This document shows positions 1 through 8,252 of a stretch of 64,000 bases of DNA, piece by piece. A program made the position numbers and the translations under genes. The first letter of the stretch is position 1, and each line of letters opens with the position of its first letter. The stretch is from the NCBI RefSeq assembly GCF_002257585.1, contig NZ_CP022743.1:1054001-1118000 (forward strand), read 5' to 3'. Below the pieces are notes generated by a model. The model was not told where the DNA came from, did not search any database, and saw only the letters and a list, made by a program, of their open reading frames with translations. Source of the DNA: Mucilaginibacter xinganensis (GTDB taxonomy: Bacteria > Bacteroidota > Bacteroidia > Sphingobacteriales > Sphingobacteriaceae).

Positions 1-655
1 TCAGGATAGCCAGGTCGACCTGGTTTTGCGCGTTTGTTAAATTCAGCTCGGCAGTTGAAACCTGTGCTTTTGCCTGCGCAAGATCGGCAATGGTAGCGTT
101 TTGCTGATCGTAGTTTTTCTGGGCGCGGTCTAATGTGATTTTGGCCAGTTCAATTTGCTGTTTTGCCGCAACAACAAGGTCCTGATCGGTAAGTATGGTA
201 AGGTAATCGGTAACTACATTTAAAAGCAGGTCGTTTTTTACTTTGGCCGTGCTGGTTTTATTAACATCCAGCTGCAATTTATTTTGCAGGATCTGGTTCC
301 TTAACTGCCCGCCCTGGAAAAGCGTAACAGAAACTGATGCCTGGCCATTGATGTATAAAAAGGACTGGCTGCTATAGGTGTAAGTGGTTAAGTTAGGGCT
401 GCGGCCAAAGTTATAAGAAGCCTGCGGGTTAGCAGTTACAGACGGCAGCATATTGTATTTCGACTGTTTGTAATCTTCATTAGCAAGGCTCTCATTTACC
501 ACAGCCTGTTTAATAGTCAAGTTGTTGGCTAAAGTAAGATCAACCGCCTGCTGCAGGCTTATCACCCGCTGCGCATTTACTGTAAAACTCAGTAAGGTTA
601 GGCATGCTATGCTTAAAATACTTACCCTTTTTAGTTTGAATATACGTTGTGTCAT
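1..655 (-). CDS. TolC family outer membrane efflux protein (3' truncated by window edge)
   Basis: The minus strand reads from an ATG at 655 without a stop to the window edge, so only the first 218 residues are present. A signal peptide ends near NAQ. It is followed by RVISLQQAVDLTLANN, the usual start of a TolC helix repeat, and then by long heptad-rich segments (LAQAKAQVSTAELNLTNAQNQ) typical of the periplasmic helical barrel. TolC proteins are the outer-membrane exit duct of RND or ABC efflux and type I secretion systems. The partner genes would lie to the left of the window. Family assignment is firm; the substrate cannot be told. Confidence 0.88.
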   Translation of the reverse strand, partial: MTQRIFKLKRVSILSIACLTLLSFTVNAQRVISLQQAVDLTLANNLTIKQAVVNESLANEDYKQSKYNMLPSVTANPQASYNFGRSPNLTTYTYSSQSFLYINGQASVSVTLFQGGQLRNQILQNKLQLDVNKTSTAKVKNDLLLNVVTDYLTILTDQDLVVAAKQQIELAKITLDRAQKNYDQQNATIADLAQAKAQVSTAELNLTNAQNQVDLAIL

Positions 656-818
656 AAGGTTATATTTCTTCGTAGATCATGGCTGATGCTTTAATTGTCG
701 CCGCAATCCTGATCTTTTATTTTAATTATTGATACATTTAGCACCTAAATAAATTGTCTAACAGCTAACGGCGTGAAAGTTATCACTAACTGTGAGCCAT
801 CAACCATTAACAATTAAA

Positions 819-1442
819 ATGTACCTGGTAAAAACCCCCTGGCTGCTTAAAAAGCTATATCCCAATTTAATATGGGACACAGATAAAACCTCCCGGGCCA
901 TTTATCTGACTTTTGACGATGGACCTATACCGATTGTTACACCATTTGTTTTAAATATTTTAAAACAGTATAATGCCCTGGCCACGTTTTTTTGCATAGG
1001 CGAAAATATTTGCAAACATCCCGATATCTTTGAACAGCTAAAAAGTGAAGGCCACGCCATAGGTAATCATACTTATAATCATCTAAAAGGTTGGGATACA
1101 GTTGATAAAGTATATCTCGATAATTTTTTAGAGGCCGATAAATTAATGGATTCCAAATTGTTTCGTCCACCTTACGGAAGGGCAAAAAGATCGCAGGTAA
1201 AACTGCTTAAACAAGCTAAACCCGGCCTGGAGTTTATTATGTGGAATGTGTTGTCTGCCGACTATGATGTAAATATAACTCCCGAAAAATGTTTGGATAA
1301 TGTTTTGAAGCATACCCAAAGCGGCGACATCGTTCTATTTCACGATAGTTTAAAGGCCAGAGATCGGATGGAGTATGCGTTGCCAAGGGCGCTTGAAGTT
1401 TGGAGCAGGGAAGGGTATAGCTTTAAACCCATTGCTCTTTAA
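819..1442 (+). CDS. Polysaccharide deacetylase (NodB homology domain, CE4)
   Basis: About 207 residues from the ATG at 819; an in-frame GTG at 792 is possible, but the extra residues are not family-like. Motifs of CE4 metal-dependent deacetylases are present: YLTFDDGP (motif 1, catalytic Asp and metal Asp), the HTYNH metal-binding pair, RPPYGR (motif 3) and DIVLFHDS near the end. Members remove acetyl groups from N-acetylglucosamine units of peptidoglycan, chitin or exopolysaccharide. There is no clear signal peptide, although the N-terminus (MYLVKTPWLLKKLYP) is similar to that of short Bacteroidota NodB proteins. It stands alone. Confidence 0.9.
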   Translation: MYLVKTPWLLKKLYPNLIWDTDKTSRAIYLTFDDGPIPIVTPFVLNILKQYNALATFFCIGENICKHPDIFEQLKSEGHAIGNHTYNHLKGWDTVDKVYLDNFLEADKLMDSKLFRPPYGRAKRSQVKLLKQAKPGLEFIMWNVLSADYDVNITPEKCLDNVLKHTQSGDIVLFHDSLKARDRMEYALPRALEVWSREGYSFKPIAL

Positions 1443-1666
1443 GTAATCAGTAAAATTTAACGTTCTTTGGTATAATAATGTTCATCGTGCCCACGGTACC
1501 AAGTAGTGCGGCGTCTGTTTTGAAAAATAATTATGAAATATTATTTTTCTTGATAAGCTATTTCTTGTCGGCAGCTTGTAATCTATGCGCCGCCTTAACC
1601 AAATCTTCACACTAAAAGTGTTTATTTGCGTTATAATATGTTTTAATACACAGGTTAATATATTAA
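1443..1666. other. Intergenic region with AT-rich hairpin
   Basis: The 224 bases hold no plausible gene. Positions 1522-1531 and 1540-1549 form a perfect 10-bp inverted repeat (GAAAAATAAT / ATTATTTTTC) ending in a T-run, possibly a weak terminator for the deacetylase gene although it lies about 80 bases past the stop. Confidence 0.4.
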
Positions 1667-2569
1667 ATGAAGCGTTCTAATAAATTAAAGATCCTGGTTC
1701 CGCTGGTCATCATACTTTTTTTAAGTGCGTATGGCCGGCACAGGCAACTTAGCCGCGAAATTGATATTGCCGGTAAGCTGGAGGCGAGGGAGATGAATGA
1801 GATCTCGGGTATTGCCGCATCCGGTTTAAACCCCAACGTTTACTACGTTCACAATGATAGCGGCGATACCAGCCGTTTTTTTGCTATATTACCCACCGGG
1901 ACATTAAAATCAACCATATATTTTAAAGGCGAGCCAAAAGAACAAAAAGGCGTTAAAGATTGCGAAGATATTGCTGTAGGGCCCGGACCGGCAAAAAATA
2001 AAAGTTACATTTATTTGGGTGATATAGGTGATAACAATGCAAGCCGGTCCTTTTTAACTGTTTACCGGATTGAGGAAAAAGCAGCATGGCTGGATACCGA
2101 AAATACAACCACTAACACCGTTCCGTTACATTTAAGATATCCCGATGGTCCGAGAGATGCGGAAACATTGATGGTTGATCCGATAGAAAAACTGCTGTAC
2201 ATTGTTTCAAAACGACAGGATTCCGTTTCGGTATATACAACGCCGCTAAATTATAAACCTAATGATACGGTTATCTTAACCAAACGCTGTAAATTATATT
2301 TTAAAGGGTTGAAGGTGTTTAAATGGATAACTGCGGGGGATATATCAAAGGATGGCGCGCAGGTTGTACTAAAAAGCTACGAAAAGGTTTATTACTGGAA
2401 ACGCAAAGGTAGTGAGCCCATTTGGAAAACCTTACAAACCAAGCCGGAAGAGCCTTTTTATGTACCCGAAAAACAGGGCGAAGCAATAGGCTTCACTCCG
2501 GACGGCAAGGGCTATTTTACAACAAGCGAGGGTGTTTATTCGCCCATATATTTTTATAAAACACCGTAG
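1667..2569 (+). CDS. Secreted or membrane-anchored propeller-like protein of unknown function
   Basis: 300 residues. An N-terminal hydrophobic stretch (residues about 7-22) suggests export or an inner-membrane anchor. The rest has repeated strand-rich segments such as EISGIAASGLNPNVYYVHNDSGD, CEDIAVGPG, SYIYLGDIGDNN and DAETLMVDPIEKLLYIVSKR. These resemble SdiA-regulated or esterase-like beta-propellers in which each blade carries an Asp/Gly turn. I do not recognise a named family with certainty and assign no enzymatic activity. It is convergent with the AraC gene, only 21 bases away, with no clear terminator between. Confidence 0.75.
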   Translation: MKRSNKLKILVPLVIILFLSAYGRHRQLSREIDIAGKLEAREMNEISGIAASGLNPNVYYVHNDSGDTSRFFAILPTGTLKSTIYFKGEPKEQKGVKDCEDIAVGPGPAKNKSYIYLGDIGDNNASRSFLTVYRIEEKAAWLDTENTTTNTVPLHLRYPDGPRDAETLMVDPIEKLLYIVSKRQDSVSVYTTPLNYKPNDTVILTKRCKLYFKGLKVFKWITAGDISKDGAQVVLKSYEKVYYWKRKGSEPIWKTLQTKPEEPFYVPEKQGEAIGFTPDGKGYFTTSEGVYSPIYFYKTP

Positions 2570-2590
2570 CAGCAGGATCACCTGAAAATT

Positions 2591-3469
2591 TTATTCTATG
2601 GTATTAGAATAGCTGTTTACATAATCTCGCGGAGATACACCGGTAATGGTCTTAAACACGTAGTTAAAATTGGTAATGCTGTTAAAGCCGCAGCTATACG
2701 CAATAGTGGCAATGCTTTTTGCGGAGCCGTTAACCAGCATTTTACAAGCCTCGTTTACCCTCACCTTATTTACAAAGTTAACCAGGGTATGCCGGGTGTG
2801 TTTTTTAAAGTAGCGGCAAAAAGCTGTAGGAGTTAAATGCGCCTGCATAGCAACATCTTCAAGGGTTAGCGGGCTGCTGTAATTTTGCATAATATAATTA
2901 TATACAGAAGCTATCCGCATGCCTTCAGGGTCAGTCATTGAGAATGAGTAGCTGCCCGACGACAACGGCTGGAGATTATTGGTTGCACTCAAAACATTCA
3001 GCAGTTCAATAAAACTGTAAAGCTGCTCAACGCCACTGGCTTTTTGAATTGCCGCTATCCTTGCAGCCATAGCCGTGTACATGCTATCGGGCACTTTAAA
3101 CCCGCTTTGATTTTGTGTTATAAATGTTTTAACGGTTTTCATTTCGGGCAGGCTAAACAATGCCGACAATTTCCCCGATGGATTAAAGAAAATAGTAACG
3201 GTGTGCACCTCCCTTTCGCTGTCTCCCTGAAAATACGCCGGGTCGCTTTTGAATAAATGAGGAAGGTTGGCGCCAATCACATAAATTTCTCCTTCCCGAA
3301 AAACATGCATGCTGTTCCCTGCTAAAAGCGTGCCTTCGCCTTTCCTGATCCACGTGATCTGGATCTCTGCATGGCGATGGAGGTAAGTATAAAAATGCGG
3401 CAATATTTCATCCTGCACAATGATGGAATGATCATGCGGGACGGGAATAGTAAAGGGCAGCACTTTCAT
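2591..3469 (-). CDS. AraC family transcriptional regulator with N-terminal cupin domain
   Basis: 292 residues. Residues about 15-90 form an AraC-type cupin (HRHAEIQITWIRKGEGTLLAGN, EGEIYVIGANLPHLF). The C-terminal ~100 residues contain the two helix-turn-helix motifs (LTLEDVAMQAHLTPTAFCRYFKKHTRHT and IATIAYSCGFNSITNFNYVFKTITGVSPRDY). The family binds small ligands, often sugars, and activates nearby catabolic genes. The closest catabolic genes are the hydroxyproline and arabinoside cluster starting at 4211, separated only by the macrodomain gene, so it is a candidate but unproven regulator of it. Confidence 0.92.
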   Translation of the reverse strand: MKVLPFTIPVPHDHSIIVQDEILPHFYTYLHRHAEIQITWIRKGEGTLLAGNSMHVFREGEIYVIGANLPHLFKSDPAYFQGDSEREVHTVTIFFNPSGKLSALFSLPEMKTVKTFITQNQSGFKVPDSMYTAMAARIAAIQKASGVEQLYSFIELLNVLSATNNLQPLSSGSYSFSMTDPEGMRIASVYNYIMQNYSSPLTLEDVAMQAHLTPTAFCRYFKKHTRHTLVNFVNKVRVNEACKMLVNGSAKSIATIAYSCGFNSITNFNYVFKTITGVSPRDYVNSYSNTIE

Positions 3470-3601
3470 AGGTGTAAATTTAGTTAATTAACTTGAATGC
3501 GTTCAAAAGGCAGTAAGTTCCGGAATCGGAGAATCATAATTTTTACTTTTCCTTTAATAATTATGGAACATTTATTGTTTATGTTTTATAAATTACCAGC
3601 T

Positions 3602-4141
3602 ATGTCCTCTGCTAGTTATACAATAGAGATCCTTAAAGCCGATATCACCAAAATAATAGCAGATGCTATTGTAAATGCAGCTAACACCTCACTTTTGGGC
3701 GGCGGTGGCGTTGACGGCGCCATTCACCGGGCCGGTGGGCCTGAAATTCTCGAACAATGCCGTAAAATAGTTGCCAGGCAGGGTGGCTGTAAAACAGGCG
3801 AAGCTGTGATAACTACTGCCGGCCGGTTGCCGGCTAAATACGTTATTCATACCGTTGGTCCCGTATGGAACGAGGGCAAATATCATGAAGCCGAAAAGCT
3901 GGCACGCTGCTACACAAACGCCCTTCAATTAGCCATTGACAACAATTGCAAAACCATTGCTTTCCCAAACATTAGTACCGGGGTTTACCGGTTCCCGAAA
4001 GATATCGCAGCGAAAATTGCTGTTGAAACAGTTAGTGACTTCCTTTCAAAAACAAACGAGATTGAAAAGGTAACATTTGTATGTTTTGACGATGAAAATA
4101 GTGGGCTTTACGAAGCACTTTTAAATCTGGACTTGAAGTGA
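3602..4141 (+). CDS. Macrodomain protein, probable O-acetyl-ADP-ribose deacetylase (YmdB type)
   Basis: About 179 residues from the ATG at 3602. The open frame runs 35 codons further upstream, but that part has no macrodomain similarity and [16 protein letters not shown] is the normal family start. Motifs: [26 protein letters not shown] (ADP-ribose binding, with catalytic Asn/Asp), [26 protein letters not shown] and [13 protein letters not shown] (phosphate-binding loop). Such proteins hydrolyse O-acetyl-ADP-ribose or remove ADP-ribose from proteins. It is divergent from the AraC gene and stands alone. Confidence 0.92.
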   Translation: MSSASYTIEILKADITKIIADAIVNAANTSLLGGGGVDGAIHRAGGPEILEQCRKIVARQGGCKTGEAVITTAGRLPAKYVIHTVGPVWNEGKYHEAEKLARCYTNALQLAIDNNCKTIAFPNISTGVYRFPKDIAAKIAVETVSDFLSKTNEIEKVTFVCFDDENSGLYEALLNLDLK

Positions 4142-4193
4142 TAGAAGATCTCGATATGAATTGTTGTTAACTAACGAATTCCGAGATCTTCTA
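4142..4193. terminator. Hairpin between convergent genes
   Basis: A perfect 12-bp inverted repeat (TAGAAGATCTCG at 4142-4153, CGAGATCTTCTA at 4182-4193) starts directly after the macrodomain stop codon. An inner GAATT/AATTC pair extends the stem. It lies between converging genes and probably acts as a terminator in both directions, although no long T-run follows. Confidence 0.65.
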
Positions 4194-4210
4194 ATGCTTT
4201 AAGTCTTATA

Positions 4211-5458
4211 CTACTGATAACGGTTAGCGTCAAATAATCCCGCTTCTATAACAGGCTTTTTATCGTTAAAAGCATCTGCAATTAACTTGCCTGTGGCCGG
4301 GGCAAGGCCCAGGCCAATCATAGCATGCCCGGTTGCAATGGCCATGTTCTTATATTTGCTGGTCATCCCGATATACGGCAACCCGTCCGGCGAACATGGC
4401 CTGAAACCAAACCAAACATCTTTTTGATCAGGTACCGCAAGTTTAAAATCAGGGAAATATTTCGGAACCGACTCCACAATCCCCTTAACGCGGTTCATGT
4501 TCACCTGCTTGTTTATTTTGCCTATCTCCATGGTGCCACCAAAACGAATCCCATCGTTCATAGGGGTTATGGCAACTCTCGCCTCGCAAAGAATCGACGG
4601 AATTGTCATGGGCTTAACCGGGTTATTCACCATAAACGAATAGCCTTTTCCGGGCATCAAAGGCACGTTTAAACCGGCCATTTTAGCTATCGCCGGCGAC
4701 CATGAGCCCCCTGCTATTAAATATTTATCGCCGGTAAAAGTTTTGTCTTTGGTACTTACTGATGTTATTTTGCCACCATCATGATTAATGCCTAAAACTT
4801 CAGTGTTTCGGTGGATGCGGACGCCTTCTGCTTCAAGATATTTGATCAGCCCCTTCATCAGCTTATTGGGCGACATGTGCGAATCACAATGATAATGTAC
4901 CGAGCCTAATATGTCCAGCTCAACATCCGGCTGTAGTTTGCGGGTTTCAGCCGGGGTAAGGTACCGGGCGTCCAGGCCAAGGTTAGTTGCCTTTTCAATT
5001 AAATGAAGTTCCTCTTCCTCTACCTTTGCCGATTTAAACAGCATCAGGATACCTCTGTCTTCCAGCCCAAAATCAATACCCGATTCTTTTTCAAATTCGT
5101 GGTACAAGTTCCTGCTTAGCAAAGAAATATCCCTCAAACCACCTGCGGAACGCTCCACATGTTTTTTGGTTGCACTTTTCATAAACTTTAAGCCCCAGCC
5201 TATCAGCTCCTTACTTAAGGATGGCTTTACATAGAACGGGCTTTTACTGTCAAACATCCAGCGGATTCCCTGCTCAATCATCCCGGGCGAGGCCAGCGGA
5301 ACAAAATGGCTTGGCGTAACCATCCCGGCATTGCCATACGAGCAATTATCCGACAGGTCGCCCTGCTCTAAAACGTCAACTTCCCATCCCGATTTGTGCA
5401 GGTAATAAGCCGAAAATAAACCTATCACGCCACCGCCAATTATAATTGCTTTGCTCAT
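4211..5458 (-). CDS. FAD-dependent D-amino-acid dehydrogenase, probable D-hydroxyproline dehydrogenase
   Basis: 415 residues of the DAO/DadA family. The N-terminus carries the FAD dinucleotide-binding motif (IIIGGGVIGLFSAYYL, then EQGD at the end of strand 2). The C-terminal part has WFGFRPCSPDGLPYIG and ATGHAMIGLGLAPATGKL, the family's FAD-proximal signature. It is the last gene of the minus-strand run, 23 bases after the hydroxyproline 2-epimerase. In this pathway a flavoprotein oxidises cis-4-hydroxy-D-proline to 1-pyrroline-4-hydroxy-2-carboxylate, which is the likely role here. Family certain; substrate inferred from context. Confidence 0.9.
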   Translation of the reverse strand: MSKAIIIGGGVIGLFSAYYLHKSGWEVDVLEQGDLSDNCSYGNAGMVTPSHFVPLASPGMIEQGIRWMFDSKSPFYVKPSLSKELIGWGLKFMKSATKKHVERSAGGLRDISLLSRNLYHEFEKESGIDFGLEDRGILMLFKSAKVEEEELHLIEKATNLGLDARYLTPAETRKLQPDVELDILGSVHYHCDSHMSPNKLMKGLIKYLEAEGVRIHRNTEVLGINHDGGKITSVSTKDKTFTGDKYLIAGGSWSPAIAKMAGLNVPLMPGKGYSFMVNNPVKPMTIPSILCEARVAITPMNDGIRFGGTMEIGKINKQVNMNRVKGIVESVPKYFPDFKLAVPDQKDVWFGFRPCSPDGLPYIGMTSKYKNMAIATGHAMIGLGLAPATGKLIADAFNDKKPVIEAGLFDANRYQ

Positions 5459-5481
5459 ATTTAATCTTAATTCAATCAGCC

Positions 5482-6495
5482 TTAAATCACCTGGAAACCA
5501 AATGCATAAGGGTCCTCGTCATCTATTTTAATTGTGTTGTAGCCATATACCCTTGCCCAGCCTTCAATGCCCGGTATAATGGCGGGTTTATCGCCTATCA
5601 TTACTTCGTCCTCAACAGTGCCGATGAACTGGCTGCCGATAATACTTTCGTGAATAAACTTATCGCCTTTTTTTAATTTGCCTTTTGCGTGCCACTGGGC
5701 CATACGCGCAGATGTGCCTGTTCCGCAGGGTGAGCGGTCTATCGCCTTGTCCCCGTAGAAAACGGCATTGCGGGCGGTTGCTTCCGGCGATATGGTTTTA
5801 CCTGTCCAGAGGATATGTGAGCAGCCGTTTATAGTTGGGTTTTGCGGATGTACAAAAGTGTATTTTTCGTTTATCCGCTGCCGTAAAACCCTGCTCCATG
5901 AGATGAGTTGATCAGCGGTATAGTCTTCAAGGCCTTTAAAATTGGGCTGAGGATCAACAATGGCATAGTAATTACCACCGTAACTCACATCAACCGTAAG
6001 TATACCCAAATCTGGGCATTCCACTTCCAGGTTTTCAGCGGCCAGGTATGAGGCCACATTGGTCAATTTTACTGATTTAACCTTGCTTCCTTCCTGTTTG
6101 TATTCAATCAGCACCAAACCGGCCGGTGCTTCCATGCGTACCAAACCGGGGATTTTGGGTATGATCAATCCTTCCTCAATGGCAATGGTAATGGTGCCTA
6201 TAGTGCCATGCCCGCACATGGGCAGGCAACCGCTGGTTTCAATAAACAGCACGGCTACATCGTTTGCAGGATCATGAGGCGGGTAAAGAATACTGCCCGA
6301 CATCATATCATGCCCCCTTGGCTCATACATCAAACCTTTACGAATCCAATCATACTCTTTTAAAAAGTGCTGGCGCTTTTCGCTCATGTTGTCACCCTGC
6401 AGGTTTGGCCCGCCACCGGCCACCAGTCTTACCGGGTTGCCGCAGGTATGTGCATCTATACAGAAAAATGTTTTAGTCATTTGTTTATTAGTCAT
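5482..6495 (-). CDS. 4-hydroxyproline 2-epimerase (proline racemase family)
   Basis: 337 residues. Proline racemase superfamily with both catalytic cysteines: C94 in LPMCGHGTIGT and C257 in DRSPCGTGTSAR. The paired Cys-Cys arrangement marks racemases and epimerases, while trans-3-hydroxyproline dehydratases have Thr in place of the second. The reaction interconverts trans-4-hydroxy-L-proline and cis-4-hydroxy-D-proline, the entry step of hydroxyproline catabolism. An internal ATG at 6480 (MTKTFFCIDAHTCGNPVR) matches the usual family start and may be the real one. It lies 70 bases downstream of the dehydrogenase gene at 6566 and 23 bases upstream of the flavoprotein dehydrogenase. Confidence 0.93.
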   Translation of the reverse strand: MTNKQMTKTFFCIDAHTCGNPVRLVAGGGPNLQGDNMSEKRQHFLKEYDWIRKGLMYEPRGHDMMSGSILYPPHDPANDVAVLFIETSGCLPMCGHGTIGTITIAIEEGLIIPKIPGLVRMEAPAGLVLIEYKQEGSKVKSVKLTNVASYLAAENLEVECPDLGILTVDVSYGGNYYAIVDPQPNFKGLEDYTADQLISWSRVLRQRINEKYTFVHPQNPTINGCSHILWTGKTISPEATARNAVFYGDKAIDRSPCGTGTSARMAQWHAKGKLKKGDKFIHESIIGSQFIGTVEDEVMIGDKPAIIPGIEGWARVYGYNTIKIDDEDPYAFGFQVI

Positions 6496-6565
6496 TTTGT
6501 CATTGAGTCGCCAGGGTCGCCTTACTAAATTTTACAAGGAAGTAATGACCCAATGACTTAATGAT
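6481..6565. repeat. Patch of imperfect AATGAC repeats inside the operon
   Basis: The spacer between the semialdehyde dehydrogenase and the epimerase, on both ends, carries repeated AATGAC/GTCATT hexamers (for example AATGACCCAATGACTTAATGA on the plus strand near 6543). One edge runs into the epimerase start and offers two alternative ATGs. No function is known to me. Confidence 0.5.
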
Positions 6566-8140
6566 TTATTTAGTCCATTCATTATTAAACAACCGCCAGA
6601 TCTTTAGCGGGTTATTTGATTTTAATTCATCAGGCAGCAAATCCTCACTCCAGTTTTGCCAGCACACGGGGCGCACAAAACGTTTGATGGATGATGTGCC
6701 TACTGAGGTAAACCGGCTGTCAGATGTTGCCGGGAAGGGCCCCCCGTGATGGATAGCATTACCTACTTCAACACCCGTTGGCGGGCCGTTAAGTATCACT
6801 CTGCCTGCAAGGTTTGCCAGCTTATCGGTTATGCCGGTGTAGTTCGGCAATTCTTCTGTTTCGGCCATTATGGATGCTGTTAACTGGCCGTGTAATGAAT
6901 CTACTACCTGTTCAAGCTGCGCCATATCATCAGCAACAACCAGCATAGAATAGGGCCCAAAAATTTCTTCCTTAAATTTTTCGTCTGCCAAAAACGCAGC
7001 AGCAGTTATTTCAGTAACCACAGCTGCTCCCTGGTTTGCTTTTTCCTGGTCCAGCTTGTCTGACTTGGCTATAACAGAAACGGCATCATCCAGCAATACT
7101 CCGGCGGATAGTTTACTAAAGTTTGCGCAAATCCCCGGCGTAAGCATCGTAGCTGAACTAACTTCAGCAATAGCTACAGCAAGTGCTTCTTTAAACGTAT
7201 TTAATGCTGCTGATTTTACGGCGATCAGCAAACCAGGTTGTGTGCAAAACTGGCCAGCATTGGCAGTTATAGCGGCTGATAATTTTGCAAGTTCTGCTGC
7301 CCGGATCTCTAATGCTTTTGGTAACAAGATGATCGGGTTAACGCTGCCCATTTCGGCAAATACCGGGATCGGTTCGTCACGTTCACGTGCCATTTTAACC
7401 AATGCCATACCACCTTTAAGCGAGCCGGTAAAAGTTACTATCTTAGTTTTAGGATGTTTCACCAGAACTTCGCCAATAGCATAGCCATCATCAAACAGAA
7501 TTGAGAAAACACCTTCTGGCATCTCTGTTTTTTCAGCTGCTTTTTTAATAGCCTCTGCAACTAATGCACTGGTGCCCGGGTGCGCCGGGTGTGCCTTAAC
7601 AATTACCGGGCAACCTGCTGCTAAAGCGGCGGCGGTATCGCCACCTGCAACAGAAAATGCCATAGGGAAATTGCTTGCTCCAAATACCACACAGGGGCCA
7701 AGCGGTACCATCATTTTTCGAATGTCAATTCTTGGTAGCGGTTGACGGTCAGGAATAGCGGTATCTATAATTGCTTCAACCCACGAGCCTTCTTCCAACA
7801 GGTCGGCAAACATTTTAAGCTGGTTGGTAGTGCGCGCGCGCTCACCAATAAGGCGGGCTTCGGGCAAACCGCTTTCGGCCATAGCGCGTTCTATCAGCGG
7901 TGCGCCAATGGCTACTATCTCGTCAGCTATACTGCGCAAAAACGCAGCTTTCTTTGCCCCGCCAATGTTGCGGTATAATGAGAAAGCTTTGTCGGCTAGT
8001 TTCATAGCGGCATCAGCTTCAGACATACTCGCAGCATAAAACTCACCGGGCAGGCCTGTCCCTGAAGCGGGATCGACAGCTTTAAATTTTTTGCCTTGTT
8101 CGGGTTGGTAATTGTACCCTATTAAATTTCTTGTTTCCAT
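6566..8140 (-). CDS. Aldehyde dehydrogenase, probable 2-oxoglutarate semialdehyde dehydrogenase
   Basis: About 524 residues from the ATG at 8140; the open frame continues 22 codons upstream, but through the 8163-8195 hairpin, so the shorter start is preferred. The aldehyde dehydrogenase fold is clear: GPCVVFGASNFPMAFSVAGGD (active-site lining), PVIVKAHPAHPGT (NAD(P) binding Lys), TGSLKGGMAL, FAEMGSVNP (catalytic Glu) and NAGQFCTQPG (catalytic Cys). Length and motifs fit the ketoglutarate semialdehyde dehydrogenase group. The enzyme oxidises 2,5-dioxopentanoate to 2-oxoglutarate, the last step of hydroxyproline (also arabinose and glucarate) breakdown. It lies between the DapA-like deaminase and the epimerase. 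Confidence 0.92.
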   Translation of the reverse strand: METRNLIGYNYQPEQGKKFKAVDPASGTGLPGEFYAASMSEADAAMKLADKAFSLYRNIGGAKKAAFLRSIADEIVAIGAPLIERAMAESGLPEARLIGERARTTNQLKMFADLLEEGSWVEAIIDTAIPDRQPLPRIDIRKMMVPLGPCVVFGASNFPMAFSVAGGDTAAALAAGCPVIVKAHPAHPGTSALVAEAIKKAAEKTEMPEGVFSILFDDGYAIGEVLVKHPKTKIVTFTGSLKGGMALVKMARERDEPIPVFAEMGSVNPIILLPKALEIRAAELAKLSAAITANAGQFCTQPGLLIAVKSAALNTFKEALAVAIAEVSSATMLTPGICANFSKLSAGVLLDDAVSVIAKSDKLDQEKANQGAAVVTEITAAAFLADEKFKEEIFGPYSMLVVADDMAQLEQVVDSLHGQLTASIMAETEELPNYTGITDKLANLAGRVILNGPPTGVEVGNAIHHGGPFPATSDSRFTSVGTSSIKRFVRPVCWQNWSEDLLPDELKSNNPLKIWRLFNNEWTK

Positions 8141-8162
8141 AGTATATTTATTAAACGGGCAA

Positions 8163-8195
8163 AGACTTGCGAAGCTTTCAGCGCTTCGCAAGTCT
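8163..8195. repeat. Perfect 13-bp stem-loop in intra-operon spacer
   Basis: AGACTTGCGAAGC (8163-8175) pairs perfectly with GCTTCGCAAGTCT (8183-8195) around a 7-base loop. There is no T-run, so it is not a standard terminator. The shape recalls dispersed REP-like palindromes that I associate from memory with this bacterial group. It may set the relative level of the two flanking transcripts. Confidence 0.75.
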
Positions 8196-8252
8196 ATCGC
8201 CTGCAATGATAATATCGGGAAAAGTTTTGCAACTTATCCGGTCAGCACCTGC

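Noticed and set aside
8141..8206. 22-codon upstream extension of the semialdehyde dehydrogenase
   Set aside because: It is translated from the perfect hairpin and lacks family similarity; the ATG at 8140 fits better.
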